Source: Verrucomicrobiaceae bacterium UBA2429 (GTDB lineage: Bacteria; Verrucomicrobiota; Verrucomicrobiia; Verrucomicrobiales; Verrucomicrobiaceae). From it: 31,245 nucleotides of DNA. The notes under the pieces were generated by a model. The model ran no database searches. It was not told the origin of the DNA and worked only from the letters and a program-made list of their open reading frames with translations. Below are positions 26,001 to 31,245 of this stretch, piece by piece. The translations under genes and the position numbers were made by a program. The DNA lies in contig DDQZ01000087.1 of assembly GCA_002343505.1 (NCBI GenBank), positions 342-31,586 of the forward strand, given 5' to 3'. Each line of letters starts with the position of its first letter. Positions within the stretch are counted from its first letter, which is position 1.

Positions 26001-28860
26001 CGTGGCGCTGCCTGCAGGCGCGGTGGTGAACGCGGCCTCGGTGCCCGGCACGGCATCGAACACGGTCATGGTGAATTACGCGCCGCCCGTGGCCGCCACC
26101 CTGCAAGGACAGGACGTGGGCGATGTCGGCGCGGCGGGCTCGACGAGCTACGATGGCTCGCTTTACACCCTGCGCGGCTCGGGCGAGGACATCTTTTTCA
26201 ATGCCGACGGCTTCCACTTCGCGCTCACCCAGCTCAGCGGCGACGGCGAGATCCGCGCGCGGGTGACGAGCCAGACGAATCAAAATCCCTGGGGCAAGGC
26301 CGGCGTCATGTTCCGCGAGATGCTTGCCGCCGGTTCGCGCCATGTGATGATGTTCACCACGCCGACGGGCGCGGGCAACGGCTTCGGCATGGTGGCGCGC
26401 GCCGCCACGAACGGCGCCACGGCTTACACCGGCGGCCCGGCCTTGAATGCCGCGCCGAACAACTGGGTGCGCCTCGTGCGCTCCGGCGCCACGCTCACCG
26501 CCTACGCCTCCGCGAATGGCACGGCCTGGACCGTGGTCGGCACGGCCACGCTCAGCGGGCTGCCCGCGAATGTCTATGTGGGCCTGGCGCAAAGCTCCGG
26601 CGTGCGCGCGCAGCTCGGCACGGCCACCTTTGACAATGTTCAGGTCGTCGGCGCGCAGAGCGTGGTGGCGCCTGCGGTCACGCTCAGTTCGGCTTCCTCG
26701 GTGGAGACGGGGCCGTTTGTCGCGCAGGCGCAGTTCAGTCAATCCGTGACCGGTTTGACGCTGGCGGATTTCATCGTCAGCAACGGCAGCGCCTCGAATC
26801 TCACCGGCAGCGGCGCGCTTTACTCGCTGACGATCACGCCCGCCTCCGAGGGCGCGGTGACGGTGCAACTGCCCGCCAATGCCGCGCAAAACAGCGCAGG
26901 CGCGGGCAGCACCGCCTCGAACGTGCTCAGCGTCTCTTATGTGCCGCCGGCGGTCATTTCCCTGGCGGGGCAGGATGTCGGCGCGGTCGCGGTGGCAGGC
27001 TCGACGATCTTCGACGGTTCCACCGGCCAGTATACCATGACCGGCGCGGGCGAGGACATCTTCTTCAATGCCGACGGCTTCCAGTTCGCCTCCACCACGC
27101 TCACCGGCGACGGCGAGATCCGCGCGCGGGTGACGAGCCAGACCAATCAAAACCCCTGGGCCAAGGCCGGCGTCATGTTCCGCGAGCAGCTCACCGGCGC
27201 GTCCCGCCATGTCATGATGTTCACCACGCCCATGGGGGCGGGCAACGGCTTCGGCATGGTCTGGCGCGCGGCCACCGGCGCGGCGGCGAACTACGGCGCG
27301 GGACCGGCTTTGAATGCCGCGCCAAACAACTGGGTGCGCCTCGTGCGCGCGGGCGACAGCTTCACCACCTACGCCTCCGCCAATGGCACCGCCTGGACGC
27401 TCGTGGGCAATGTCACCCTCACGGGAATGCCGTCCGCATTGCATGTCGGCCTGGCACTCACCTCCGGCAGCACCTACCAGCTCAGCACGGCCACCTTTGA
27501 CAATGTGCAGATCGTCAGCACCGGCGCGGGCGGCAGTGGCAGCACGGGCGGCGGCTCAGGCTCCGGCAGCACGCCCGGCTCCTCGAACAACAAGGACACC
27601 GACTTCGACGGCGATGACGTGAACGACCTCATCGAATACGCCATCGGCTCCAACACCCGCTACGACGCGGGCCTCAGCCTCGTGAGCGATGCCGCAGGCC
27701 GTGTGGACGCCGTGCTCGATGTGCTTGGCGAGACCGCCGGTGTGGCCTTCACCCTGGAGGCCAGCCCCGATCTCACCGGCTGGGTGCCGCTGCCGCTGGA
27801 GCCCGTGGCGCGCGATGTGGGAAGCGGCCGCCGCCAGCTCGTCTGGACCGGCATCAGCCATCTCAACGGCCAAAGCCCCGCGCGCGGCATCGTGCGCCTG
27901 CGTGCCACCCACACCAGCGGCGCCACCGCCGCGAGCACACCCCAGGCCTGGGTGCGGCATGACTTTGGCGCCGGCACGCAATCCGCCGGCGTCAGCCTCG
28001 TGCGCGCGCCGGTCTATGCCGGCTTCATCTCCAGCCTCGGCGCGGAGGGCGCGCTGCTGCTCGACGGCGCTCTCGGCGCCGCCGTGGACGCGCGGGAGGA
28101 GTATTACCTGGAGGTGCGGGATGGCGCGCTGGCCGGCCATCGCCTGGAGCTTTCCCTGCTGGAGGAAGGCCGCGCCGTGGCCGACACCGCCCACACCCGA
28201 GGCACGCTGGACCACCTGCCCGCCGAGCTGGCCGGCGCGCGCGTCGTCATCCGCCCGCACTGCACGCTGGGCCGGGTCTTTGACAGGCACTTGCTCACCG
28301 GCGGCTCCGCCTCCGCGCGCGCGGACCAGGTCATCTTCCACGACGGCTCCGGCTGGCGGACTTACTGGCTCTTGAAGCAGGGCGCTCGGCATCAGTGGGC
28401 GCTCGTCGGCGACGCCTCCGTGGCGGATCAAGGCGGCCTCGTCATCGCCCCCGGCACCGGCGTCATGTTCAAGGCGCGCGCCCCCGCCGCCTTCACCCTC
28501 ACCGGTCATGTGCGGCAAAACTCCTTCCTGCGCGCGCTGAACGAGGGCCACAACCTGCTCGCCCCGCCCTGGCCGCTCGCCGCCACCCCGCGCCGGCTGC
28601 ACCTCACCACCGCCAACGCCTTCACCGCAGGCCCGAATGCCGACGCTGCTGATCAGCTCCAGCTCTGGAAAGGCGACACCGCCCCCGGCACCGAAGGCTA
28701 CGACATCCACTGGCTGCAAAACACCGGCGCACAAGGCGCGTGGATTTCACCGGAAGGCGCCGATGTCAGCCAAAGCCTCGTCCTCCCCGCCCACCGCGCC
28801 TTCTTCCTGCGCGCCCGCCCCGCCACCGCCGCCCAGGGCTGGTGGTGCCCCGCGCCGTGA
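20002..28860 (+). CDS. giant secreted copper-radical oxidase / lectin / di-heme cytochrome protein
   Basis: 2952 residues from ATG 20002; GTG 20032 gives a neater signal peptide (SIRGFLLPFYLTALLAHPAQA) and ATG 19921 overlaps the previous stop. Domains: 71-538 galactose-oxidase-like kelch propeller plus C-terminal E-set, with Cys136 (HDMFC), Tyr181 (RWYNTS), Tyr395-His396 (NYHS) and His479 (THSVNTD) matching the Cys228/Tyr272/Tyr495-His496/His581 pattern of galactose oxidase; the stacking Trp290 has no clear match. 541-625 and 851-934 putative-Ig; 629-844 L-type lectin ('AVEFDSYAG..DPNGNHVG'); 941-1020 PKD; 1027-1376 YVTN propeller; 1387-1643 cytochrome with CAACH (1421-1425) and CASCH (1551-1555); 1652-2504 three Ig+DUF1349 units; Gly/Ser linker, Ca-binding 'DTDFDGDDVND' (2532 on), C-terminal domain of unknown type. 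Substrate unknown, probably a glycan. Confidence 0.88.
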   Translation: MEPIRNSCPFVSIRGFLLPFYLTALLAHPAQADDEHQIDEQLLAEANALAPEFQAAQVEAPAPHELSLQGQWGPVIPWTPHIPVTAATLPDGRLLTFSSNQRTTFPSGVEFTYAAVWNPATGAFTEINNNRHDMFCGGTVMLPDGRVLVNGGRNTTRLGSIFDWRTNQWSAIPNMNDGRWYNTSVALADGSVFTVTGDGGRTTAERWTASNGWARLGGINWSVVVNQPGYVSNWHPLVLVAPDGRLFHGGPTRQMNWVTATGTGGLSYAGVDVPGALYPKEGCFAMYDEGRILVAGGSSTTTANSFDSSTGTSTNAAFTLDIRGGAPVVQMTASMRYARQFVNSVILPNGEVIAIGGNTSGRKFNDTGSILIPEIWNPQTGQWREVAAMSVPRNYHSLALLLPNGRVWSGGGGLSGNSADHRDAQIYTPPQLFAADGAPAVRPVISQKPAYIAPGSVFQVTASTGVARFSFIKMSSQTHSVNTDLRFLNVPFTETAPGSYALTAHSNENVLTPGYWMLFALDAQDAWSQAAIILVDPNLGVTITNPGAQISAVGVAASLTVLASAPGGGGTVSFSAAGLPPGLSISAQGVISGTPSQAGEFNVSVTAADGSTTASAEFVWSVTPANLYQNIADFTGTDAMLQLNGVAALNGPVLRLTPNAGGQAGAAFMKSALPVSANTSFTTRFVFRMSGTADGADGMAFVVQGDRATALGNSGSGIGYESVLKSLAVEFDSYAGSGDPNGNHVGVLTNGNVTSHLVTHTPAFDLEDGSSHTAWVEYDGVADTLRVFLAQGVVNSRPASPVITRAGLDLPALTSGVAWVGFTAGTGGLANNHDVLAWEFNSNAFTLPQPPVLTNPGDQTGVVGMALSLPVQASDVNLDTLAYSATNLPSGLTINAATGVISGTPATAGAGIVTVTVSDGNTAPVSADFEWLINPGLELQPVITQPAPAGTSITYTAQSTGGANPRYKWSFGDGTIETAFSANPAVTHTFANPGRYLATLTATDDTGRVVTRDFWQNIHAPLTAARPAVSSAIAIEPRATGNARVWVVNPDNDSVAVLDAVTRAKFAETPVGKAPRSVAVAPDGRVWVANVEDATLSILDSSTFAVAQTVTLARGSRPFSLAFAPNSSAAFVACEGTGLLLKLHPATGAQTGSANVGAHARHVSVAADSARVYVSRFITPPLPGENTASPQTSGRGGEVVVVNASAMTVERTLLLAHSEAADSPTSARGIPNYLGAPALSPDGLSAWVPSKQDNIRRGMFREGSQLNHDQSVRAIASRLNLATQTEDLPARVDFDDAGMPSAAVFDPFGNLLFVALESNRAVAVVDAWSNEELLRFETGRAPQGLALSPDGGTLFVQNFMSRSVTVHDVAGLLAGSSAAPALLATVSTVTTEALPAQVLLGKQHFYDAADTRLALQNYISCAACHNDGGHDGRVWDLTGFGEGLRNTITLRGHGQHGALHWTGNFDEVHDFEGQIRGLAGGTGLMTDAQFNTGTRNLPLGDPKAGVSADLDALAAYVTSLTSESKSPHRASNGALTAQGAEGEKVFRRENCASCHAGENFTNSALGVFRDVGTLKPSSGQRLGAALTGLDVPTLRGVWATAPYLHDGSAPTLAAAVSAHSGVTLSVADMDALVSYLNQIDDQAAGAPAPVTVVLESAAPAPVSGPFTVTATFSHAVTGFTLSDITVTGGSASALTGSGASWSFTVTPGADVSVSLAANIAQDAAGLGNAASNVLARIYGAPAPVLISEDIGNARVAGVTAHDTATGTYTLTADGEDIFFNADGFHFAKVLLTGDGEIRARVRSLDNTHPWAKAGVMIRESAAAGSRHASAFITPPAAGNGFGMVWRPAANGATTYAGGPALNAAPNNWVRLVRAGNVITGYTSANGSAWTQIQSVTLTSLAAQVQVGLVLTSSDISRRANAVFDSVQILGSQAVSAPEAVLSAASAIETGAFTVQAQFSQPVTGLELADFTVTNGAASNLTGSGAAYAVTITPQSAGLVTVALPAGAVVNAASVPGTASNTVMVNYAPPVAATLQGQDVGDVGAAGSTSYDGSLYTLRGSGEDIFFNADGFHFALTQLSGDGEIRARVTSQTNQNPWGKAGVMFREMLAAGSRHVMMFTTPTGAGNGFGMVARAATNGATAYTGGPALNAAPNNWVRLVRSGATLTAYASANGTAWTVVGTATLSGLPANVYVGLAQSSGVRAQLGTATFDNVQVVGAQSVVAPAVTLSSASSVETGPFVAQAQFSQSVTGLTLADFIVSNGSASNLTGSGALYSLTITPASEGAVTVQLPANAAQNSAGAGSTASNVLSVSYVPPAVISLAGQDVGAVAVAGSTIFDGSTGQYTMTGAGEDIFFNADGFQFASTTLTGDGEIRARVTSQTNQNPWAKAGVMFREQLTGASRHVMMFTTPMGAGNGFGMVWRAATGAAANYGAGPALNAAPNNWVRLVRAGDSFTTYASANGTAWTLVGNVTLTGMPSALHVGLALTSGSTYQLSTATFDNVQIVSTGAGGSGSTGGGSGSGSTPGSSNNKDTDFDGDDVNDLIEYAIGSNTRYDAGLSLVSDAAGRVDAVLDVLGETAGVAFTLEASPDLTGWVPLPLEPVARDVGSGRRQLVWTGISHLNGQSPARGIVRLRATHTSGATAASTPQAWVRHDFGAGTQSAGVSLVRAPVYAGFISSLGAEGALLLDGALGAAVDAREEYYLEVRDGALAGHRLELSLLEEGRAVADTAHTRGTLDHLPAELAGARVVIRPHCTLGRVFDRHLLTGGSASARADQVIFHDGSGWRTYWLLKQGARHQWALVGDASVADQGGLVIAPGTGVMFKARAPAAFTLTGHVRQNSFLRALNEGHNLLAPPWPLAATPRRLHLTTANAFTAGPNADAADQLQLWKGDTAPGTEGYDIHWLQNTGAQGAWISPEGADVSQSLVLPAHRAFFLRARPATAAQGWWCPAP
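20018..20045 (+). repeat. 10-bp tandem repeat at the signal peptide of the giant gene
   Basis: ATTCGTGTCC twice and a partial third copy (ATTCGTGG). On the other strand it reads 'NHEWTRMDTN', a phrase I remember from intergenic repeats in many bacteria. It encodes the n-region of the predicted signal peptide. Confidence 0.7.
24955..27513 (+). repeat. three tandem Ig+DUF1349 units inside the giant gene
   Basis: Units of about 861-867 bp: the 'EDIFFNADGFHFA' landmark occurs at 25324, 26185 and 27052. Each unit has an Ig-like domain ('VTGxxLADFxVTNG') followed by a DUF1349 concanavalin-like domain ('ALNAAPNNWVRLVR'). Units 2 and 3 are the most alike. Confidence 0.9.
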
Positions 28861-28886
28861 GGTGGGCATGCAGGCGCATTCGCCAG

Positions 28887-28949
28887 AATGCGGGAGATGC
28901 GGGTGTTAGCGGGAGTCAAACCCCGCGCTTTGGCAAGCGCGCCTACGGG
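28887..28949. repeat. interspersed two-hairpin repeat, right copy (inverted)
   Basis: Inverted copy of 19943-20005, starting 27 bp after the giant gene's stop. The hairpins are CGCGCTT/AAGCGCG (loop TGGC) and GCGGG/CCCGC. Confidence 0.75.
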
Positions 28950-28966
28950 ACGACTGCCCCTGGACT

Positions 28967-29013
28967 GCGGCAGCCTGCTGCCGCTTTCCGCACCGGGCAG
29001 CCCTGCTGCCGGG
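28967..29013 (+). terminator. twin hairpins downstream of the giant gene
   Basis: GCGGCAG/CTGCCGC (28967-28984, loop CCTG) followed by TTTCC, then CCGGGCAG/CTGCCGGG (28993-29013, one mismatch). The two hairpins are variants of one sequence, so this may be a repeat element that also stops transcription. The T-run is weak. Confidence 0.4.
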
Positions 29014-29146
29014 AGTGGACGTCCGTGTCTGCCTCTGAAGATGTCTCACCTCACATCATGACCCTTTCAGTTCTGTCAGTTACACACCGTTTTACGGGAT
29101 GGACATCATGTCATGCCGATGACATTTGGAGCCGTCACATCTAGCT

Positions 29147-29320
29147 CTAGCGCGAAGCCAAATGACCGAGGTATCCAAATGAAATTGCTGACGCAATCAA
29201 TCCAAGAGGCGACTTCAAGATGAAAGCGTGGGCCAGTCCGCCAACTCCTACCAGCAATAGACCAAGAATGGCCAGGCCGAGGATTAATGGACGTTGGTTG
29301 GAATCTGTTGGCTCAGGCAT
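29147..29320 (-). CDS. small membrane protein
   Basis: 57 residues from the ATG at 29320 (MPEPTDSNQRPLILGLAILG); a longer reading to 29377 has an unlikely N-terminus. One or two membrane segments: 'LILGLAILGLLLVGVGGLAH' (about residues 11-30) and 'SPLGLIASAISFGYLGHLAS' (about 37-56). It follows the zinc-ribbon gene by 77 bp on the same strand. No function is recognised. Confidence 0.5.
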   Translation of the reverse strand: MPEPTDSNQRPLILGLAILGLLLVGVGGLAHAFILKSPLGLIASAISFGYLGHLASR

Positions 29321-29397
29321 GGAGGACGATATTATACGCACAGAAGCACGGATACCTGGCAACTGTTTTCCAGGCATCTGGACGGATTTTTTCTCTC

Positions 29398-29838
29398 TTA
29401 CCGCTCATAACTCCAACCGCACTTCGGGCAACGCTCAATACTCTCAGGAATAGAGGCATCGCAGCTCAAGCATCGAATGGACTCGGGCGATTGCTCGATA
29501 TTCGGTGCTGGGGCGCCGGTCCAATAGACTCCGGAGAACATGCTGGTTTTGCACGTCGCGGAGACCATCTTGCCATCGCGTGTGCGATATGTGACTTCGT
29601 AAATTCGGTCGCCTCTCTCGCCGAGCCAGCCACGCCCGAGCGGATTCCAGACGATGCGAGCAACCACGCCGCCGCCCTGCTTGACGTAGTCTGCAATGCG
29701 AGCACGGTCCAGCCGATCTTTCAGCAAGCGAAAGGAAAGCCAAACAGCCAGCGCCCCAAGAAACCAAAGCAAGAACACGGCAGGACTCACCGGTTTTCCG
29801 AAGACTTTATAAGTTGTGACTGCGAGTAATGAAATCAT
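29398..29838 (-). CDS. membrane protein with C-terminal zinc ribbon
   Basis: 146 residues from the ATG at 29838, chosen because it starts just before the first membrane segment. N-terminal hydrophobic part 'AVFLLWFLGALAVWLSFRLL' (about residues 20-39), then a basic stretch, a beta-rich cytoplasmic part ('GVVARIVWNPLGRGWLGERG', 'YEVTYRTRDGKMVSATCKTS') and a C-terminal zinc ribbon 'CLSCDASIPESIERCPKCGW' with two CxxC pairs. Proteins of this build are common in Verrucomicrobiota; the role is unknown. Base composition is less GC-rich than in the neighbours. Confidence 0.75.
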   Translation of the reverse strand: MISLLAVTTYKVFGKPVSPAVFLLWFLGALAVWLSFRLLKDRLDRARIADYVKQGGGVVARIVWNPLGRGWLGERGDRIYEVTYRTRDGKMVSATCKTSMFSGVYWTGAPAPNIEQSPESIRCLSCDASIPESIERCPKCGWSYER

Positions 29839-30037
29839 GAAAGATGCCCGGCATGTTGTTATTCGCTGCGATATCGGTTTGTGACGATATTTTGAATATT
29901 TTTCCGGGGCGATGATGTGTGGCGAGGCTGCGGATGGCAAGGTTTTTGGGTGTGCGCTTCGGGTTTGGAGTGGTTCGAACGCCGTGCGTGGGGCAGGGTG
30001 GCGGCGTGCCGGTAGGGGGTGTCTGAGGATGCCCTTT

Positions 30038-30691
30038 TTACTCCAGCCCGATCTCGACGGGCGGGCCGTAGAATTTGGGTTTTGTGCGCAGAAGGGTCAC
30101 GTCCAGGACGGCTTTCACGCGGGCGAGGTATTCGCGCAGGTAGGTGGTGGGGGCGATGCGGCGGGAGACATCCGGCGCGTCAAAGCCGTGCGCTTCCAGC
30201 CCGTGCCGGCGGGCGAGGAAGACGGCGCGCTCGTTGTGGAAGCGCTGGGAGACGATGATGAACTGGCGCTGCCCGAAGACGGCGTGGGCGCGCACCACGG
30301 AGTCGAGCGTGCGGAAGCCGGCGTAGTCGCAGTGGATGGCCGCAGCGGGCACACCGGCCTGGATGAGCGCCTCCTTCATGGCGGTGGGCTCGTCGTAGTG
30401 TTTGGTGCTGTTGTCACCGCTGACGATGAGGGCGCGCGCTTTGCCGGAGTGGTAGAGCTCTGCCGCAGCCTGGATGCGCTTGGTGAAAAACAGATTGCGC
30501 CGCCCGTCCGCCAGCCGGGGCGAGCAGCCGAGCACCAGGGCCGCGCCCGTCTTTGGCACGCCGCTGGTTTCGGCGTGGCAGTGCGCGCCGCCGGCGCGGC
30601 GCACCCAGGCATCGCACCCCCAGACGAGCGCGGCGGCCAGGGGCAGCGCGATGGCGGCGGCGAGGATGCTCCAGCGGAAAAGTCGCTTCAT
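30038..30691 (-). CDS. sanA: SanA/YdcF-family DUF218 envelope protein
   Basis: 217 residues from the ATG at 30691, which opens one membrane anchor (FRWSILAAAIALPLAAALVW); the upstream reading to 30850 runs into low-quality sequence. The DUF218 core is very close to SanA: 'GAALVLGCSPRLADGRRNLF', 'ARALIVSGDNSTKHYDEPTA', 'AIHCDYAGFRTLDSVVRAHA', 'FIIVSQRFHNERAVFLARRH' and 'LEAHGFDAPDV'. In E. coli sanA affects vancomycin resistance and the envelope barrier; the biochemical activity is not settled. It is a single gene, divergent from the heptapeptide ORF C. Confidence 0.92.
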   Translation of the reverse strand: MKRLFRWSILAAAIALPLAAALVWGCDAWVRRAGGAHCHAETSGVPKTGAALVLGCSPRLADGRRNLFFTKRIQAAAELYHSGKARALIVSGDNSTKHYDEPTAMKEALIQAGVPAAAIHCDYAGFRTLDSVVRAHAVFGQRQFIIVSQRFHNERAVFLARRHGLEAHGFDAPDVSRRIAPTTYLREYLARVKAVLDVTLLRTKPKFYGPPVEIGLE

Positions 30692-30734
30692 GACGTGAAA
30701 AACCACCCGGCTGGCCCGACTGCAAGCCGCAAGT

Positions 30735-30762
30735 GAGGCGGCGGGAGACCGCGAGCCGCCTC
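30735..30762. other. inverted repeat upstream of sanA
   Basis: GAGGCGGC (30735-30742) and GCCGCCTC (30755-30762) are perfect 8-bp arms with a 12-nt loop, 44 bp upstream of the sanA start. Either a hairpin or an operator. Confidence 0.4.
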
Positions 30763-30837
30763 CCTTCCCCTGTCCCAGCGTTCTCGTTCCTTCGAATGGC
30801 TGCGCCAAGGTGCGAAAGGCCGGGTTCATCGGTTCAA

Positions 30838-31245
30838 ATGCCGCAATCACCAGGAAGACTGCGGCAATCGAACAGTCGTCCGCACCAGACGAACGGTAGA
30901 TTGAGCCAGAAGACCGGTAGTTCGGGCCAAACTAACGGTAGTTTGCGCCAGACGAACGGTAGTTTGGACCGAACGAATGGTAGTTTGCGCCGGACGAACG
31001 GTAGTTTGGACCAAACTAACGGTAGTTTGCGCCAGACGAACGGTAGTTTGGACCGAACGAATGGTAGTTTGCGCCGGACGAACGGTAGTTTGAACCAAAC
31101 GAATGGTAGTTTGCGCCAGACGAACGGTAGTTTGGACCGAACGAATGGTAGTTTGCGCCGGACGAACGGTAGTTTGGACCAAACGAATGGTAGTTTTCGC
31201 CAGACGAACGGTAGTTTGAACCAAACGAATGGCAGCTTGGAGCGG
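30838..31245 (+). CDS. heptapeptide-repeat ORF C, 5' part (runs off right edge)
   Basis: ATG at 30838, open for 136 codons to the window end. After MPQSP the frame is heptads: three degenerate copies, then GSLRQTN, GSLDRTN, GSLRRTN, GSLDQTN and so on for 16 more, the last one cut. In this frame Gly1, Ser2, Leu3, Thr6 and Asn7 are almost fixed while codon 4 varies (Arg, Asp, Asn, Glu, Ser). Outside codon 4 many changes are silent: CAG/CAA, CGG/CGA, ACG/ACT, AAC/AAT, GGT/GGC, AGT/AGC, TTG/CTG. The opposite-strand frame (30847-31224) turns the same changes into amino-acid changes, so the + frame is favoured. No ribosome site or known domain is visible. Confidence 0.5.
   Translation, partial: MPQSPGRLRQSNSRPHQTNGRLSQKTGSSGQTNGSLRQTNGSLDRTNGSLRRTNGSLDQTNGSLRQTNGSLDRTNGSLRRTNGSLNQTNGSLRQTNGSLDRTNGSLRRTNGSLDQTNGSFRQTNGSLNQTNGSLER
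30853..31245 (+). repeat. 21-bp tandem array C with 84-bp higher-order unit
   Basis: At least 18 full units of exactly 21 bp plus a partial one, truncated by the window end. Units alternate in type, and four consecutive units form an 84-bp block (30916-30999, 31000-31083, 31084-31167, then a partial fourth); units 2-4 of successive blocks are identical. Each unit has a dyad core, best as TAGTTTGGACCAAACTA. Confidence 0.95.

Noticed and set aside
25141..27444. 767-codon open frame on the minus strand with repeats
   Set aside because: Mirror of the Ig+DUF1349 repeats; its internal repeats only reflect those of the real gene.
28637..29144. Pro/Ala-rich + strand ORFs over the end of the giant gene
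   Set aside because: Out of frame with the giant gene and continuing through the REP-like repeat and hairpins; no start signal or similarity.
29965..30000. tRNA-like T-loop (GGTTCGAAC)
   Set aside because: No acceptor, D or anticodon arm can be built around it.
30847..31224. 125-codon heptad ORF on the minus strand (TTVRLAQ type)
   Set aside because: Unit-to-unit changes alter amino acids in this frame but are often silent in the + frame, so the + frame is preferred.
30853..31245. CRISPR array
   Set aside because: Units abut directly with no spacers, and no cas gene is nearby. The same holds for 1-135 and 17633-17821.

Overview
The window looks like chromosomal DNA from a high-GC member of the Verrucomicrobiota (Prosthecobacter/Verrucomicrobium-like). 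This is inferred from the ACT-domain and DUF6941-like genes, the large secreted multidomain proteins, the scarcity of Shine-Dalgarno motifs and the style of the intergenic repeats. No rRNA or tRNA gene is present to confirm it.

Layout. 1-235: right end of a 21-bp (heptapeptide) repeat ORF that enters from the left. 213-2204 (-): exported protein built from two copies of one module. 2484-6166 (+): ribE, a penicillin-binding protein 2-type transpeptidase, a DUF6941-like protein and an ACT-domain protein. 6222-7668 (-): hisI then sucD, ending in a clear intrinsic terminator. 7847-9482 (+): tmk overlapping holB. 9483-10560: a small graveyard with an IS1634-type transposase carrying an internal deletion and the 3' end of a type I restriction hsdR gene. 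10561-17328 (-): secreted CehA/McbA-type PHP hydrolase, HEAT-like protein, an unrecognised exported protein, a DUF5009/HGSNAT-like acyltransferase and an N-acylglucosamine 2-epimerase. 17329-18163: gene-poor leader region with hairpins, a second heptapeptide-repeat ORF and a good sigma70 promoter. 18164-28860 (+): a two-gene unit made of an MbnP-MbnH fusion and a protein of about 2950 residues. 29147-29838 (-): two small membrane proteins. 30038-30691 (-): sanA-like gene. 30838-31245 (+): a third heptapeptide-repeat ORF that runs off the right edge.

Two things stand out. First, the pair at 18164-28860. The first gene fuses an MbnP-like copper-binding domain to an MbnH/MauG-like di-heme peroxidase. 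The second begins with a galactose-oxidase-like copper-radical domain that keeps the Cys, both Tyr and both His of the active site, and continues through lectin, PKD, YVTN-propeller, di-heme cytochrome c and three Ig+DUF1349 units. A copper oxidase that makes H2O2 beside domains whose relatives bind copper and consume H2O2 suggests one extracellular redox system acting on glycans; this is inference. Second, three unrelated-looking 21-bp arrays, all open on the + strand, encode different heptads. In the two best arrays many unit-to-unit changes fall at third codon positions of the + frame, which argues that they are coding and not simple satellites.
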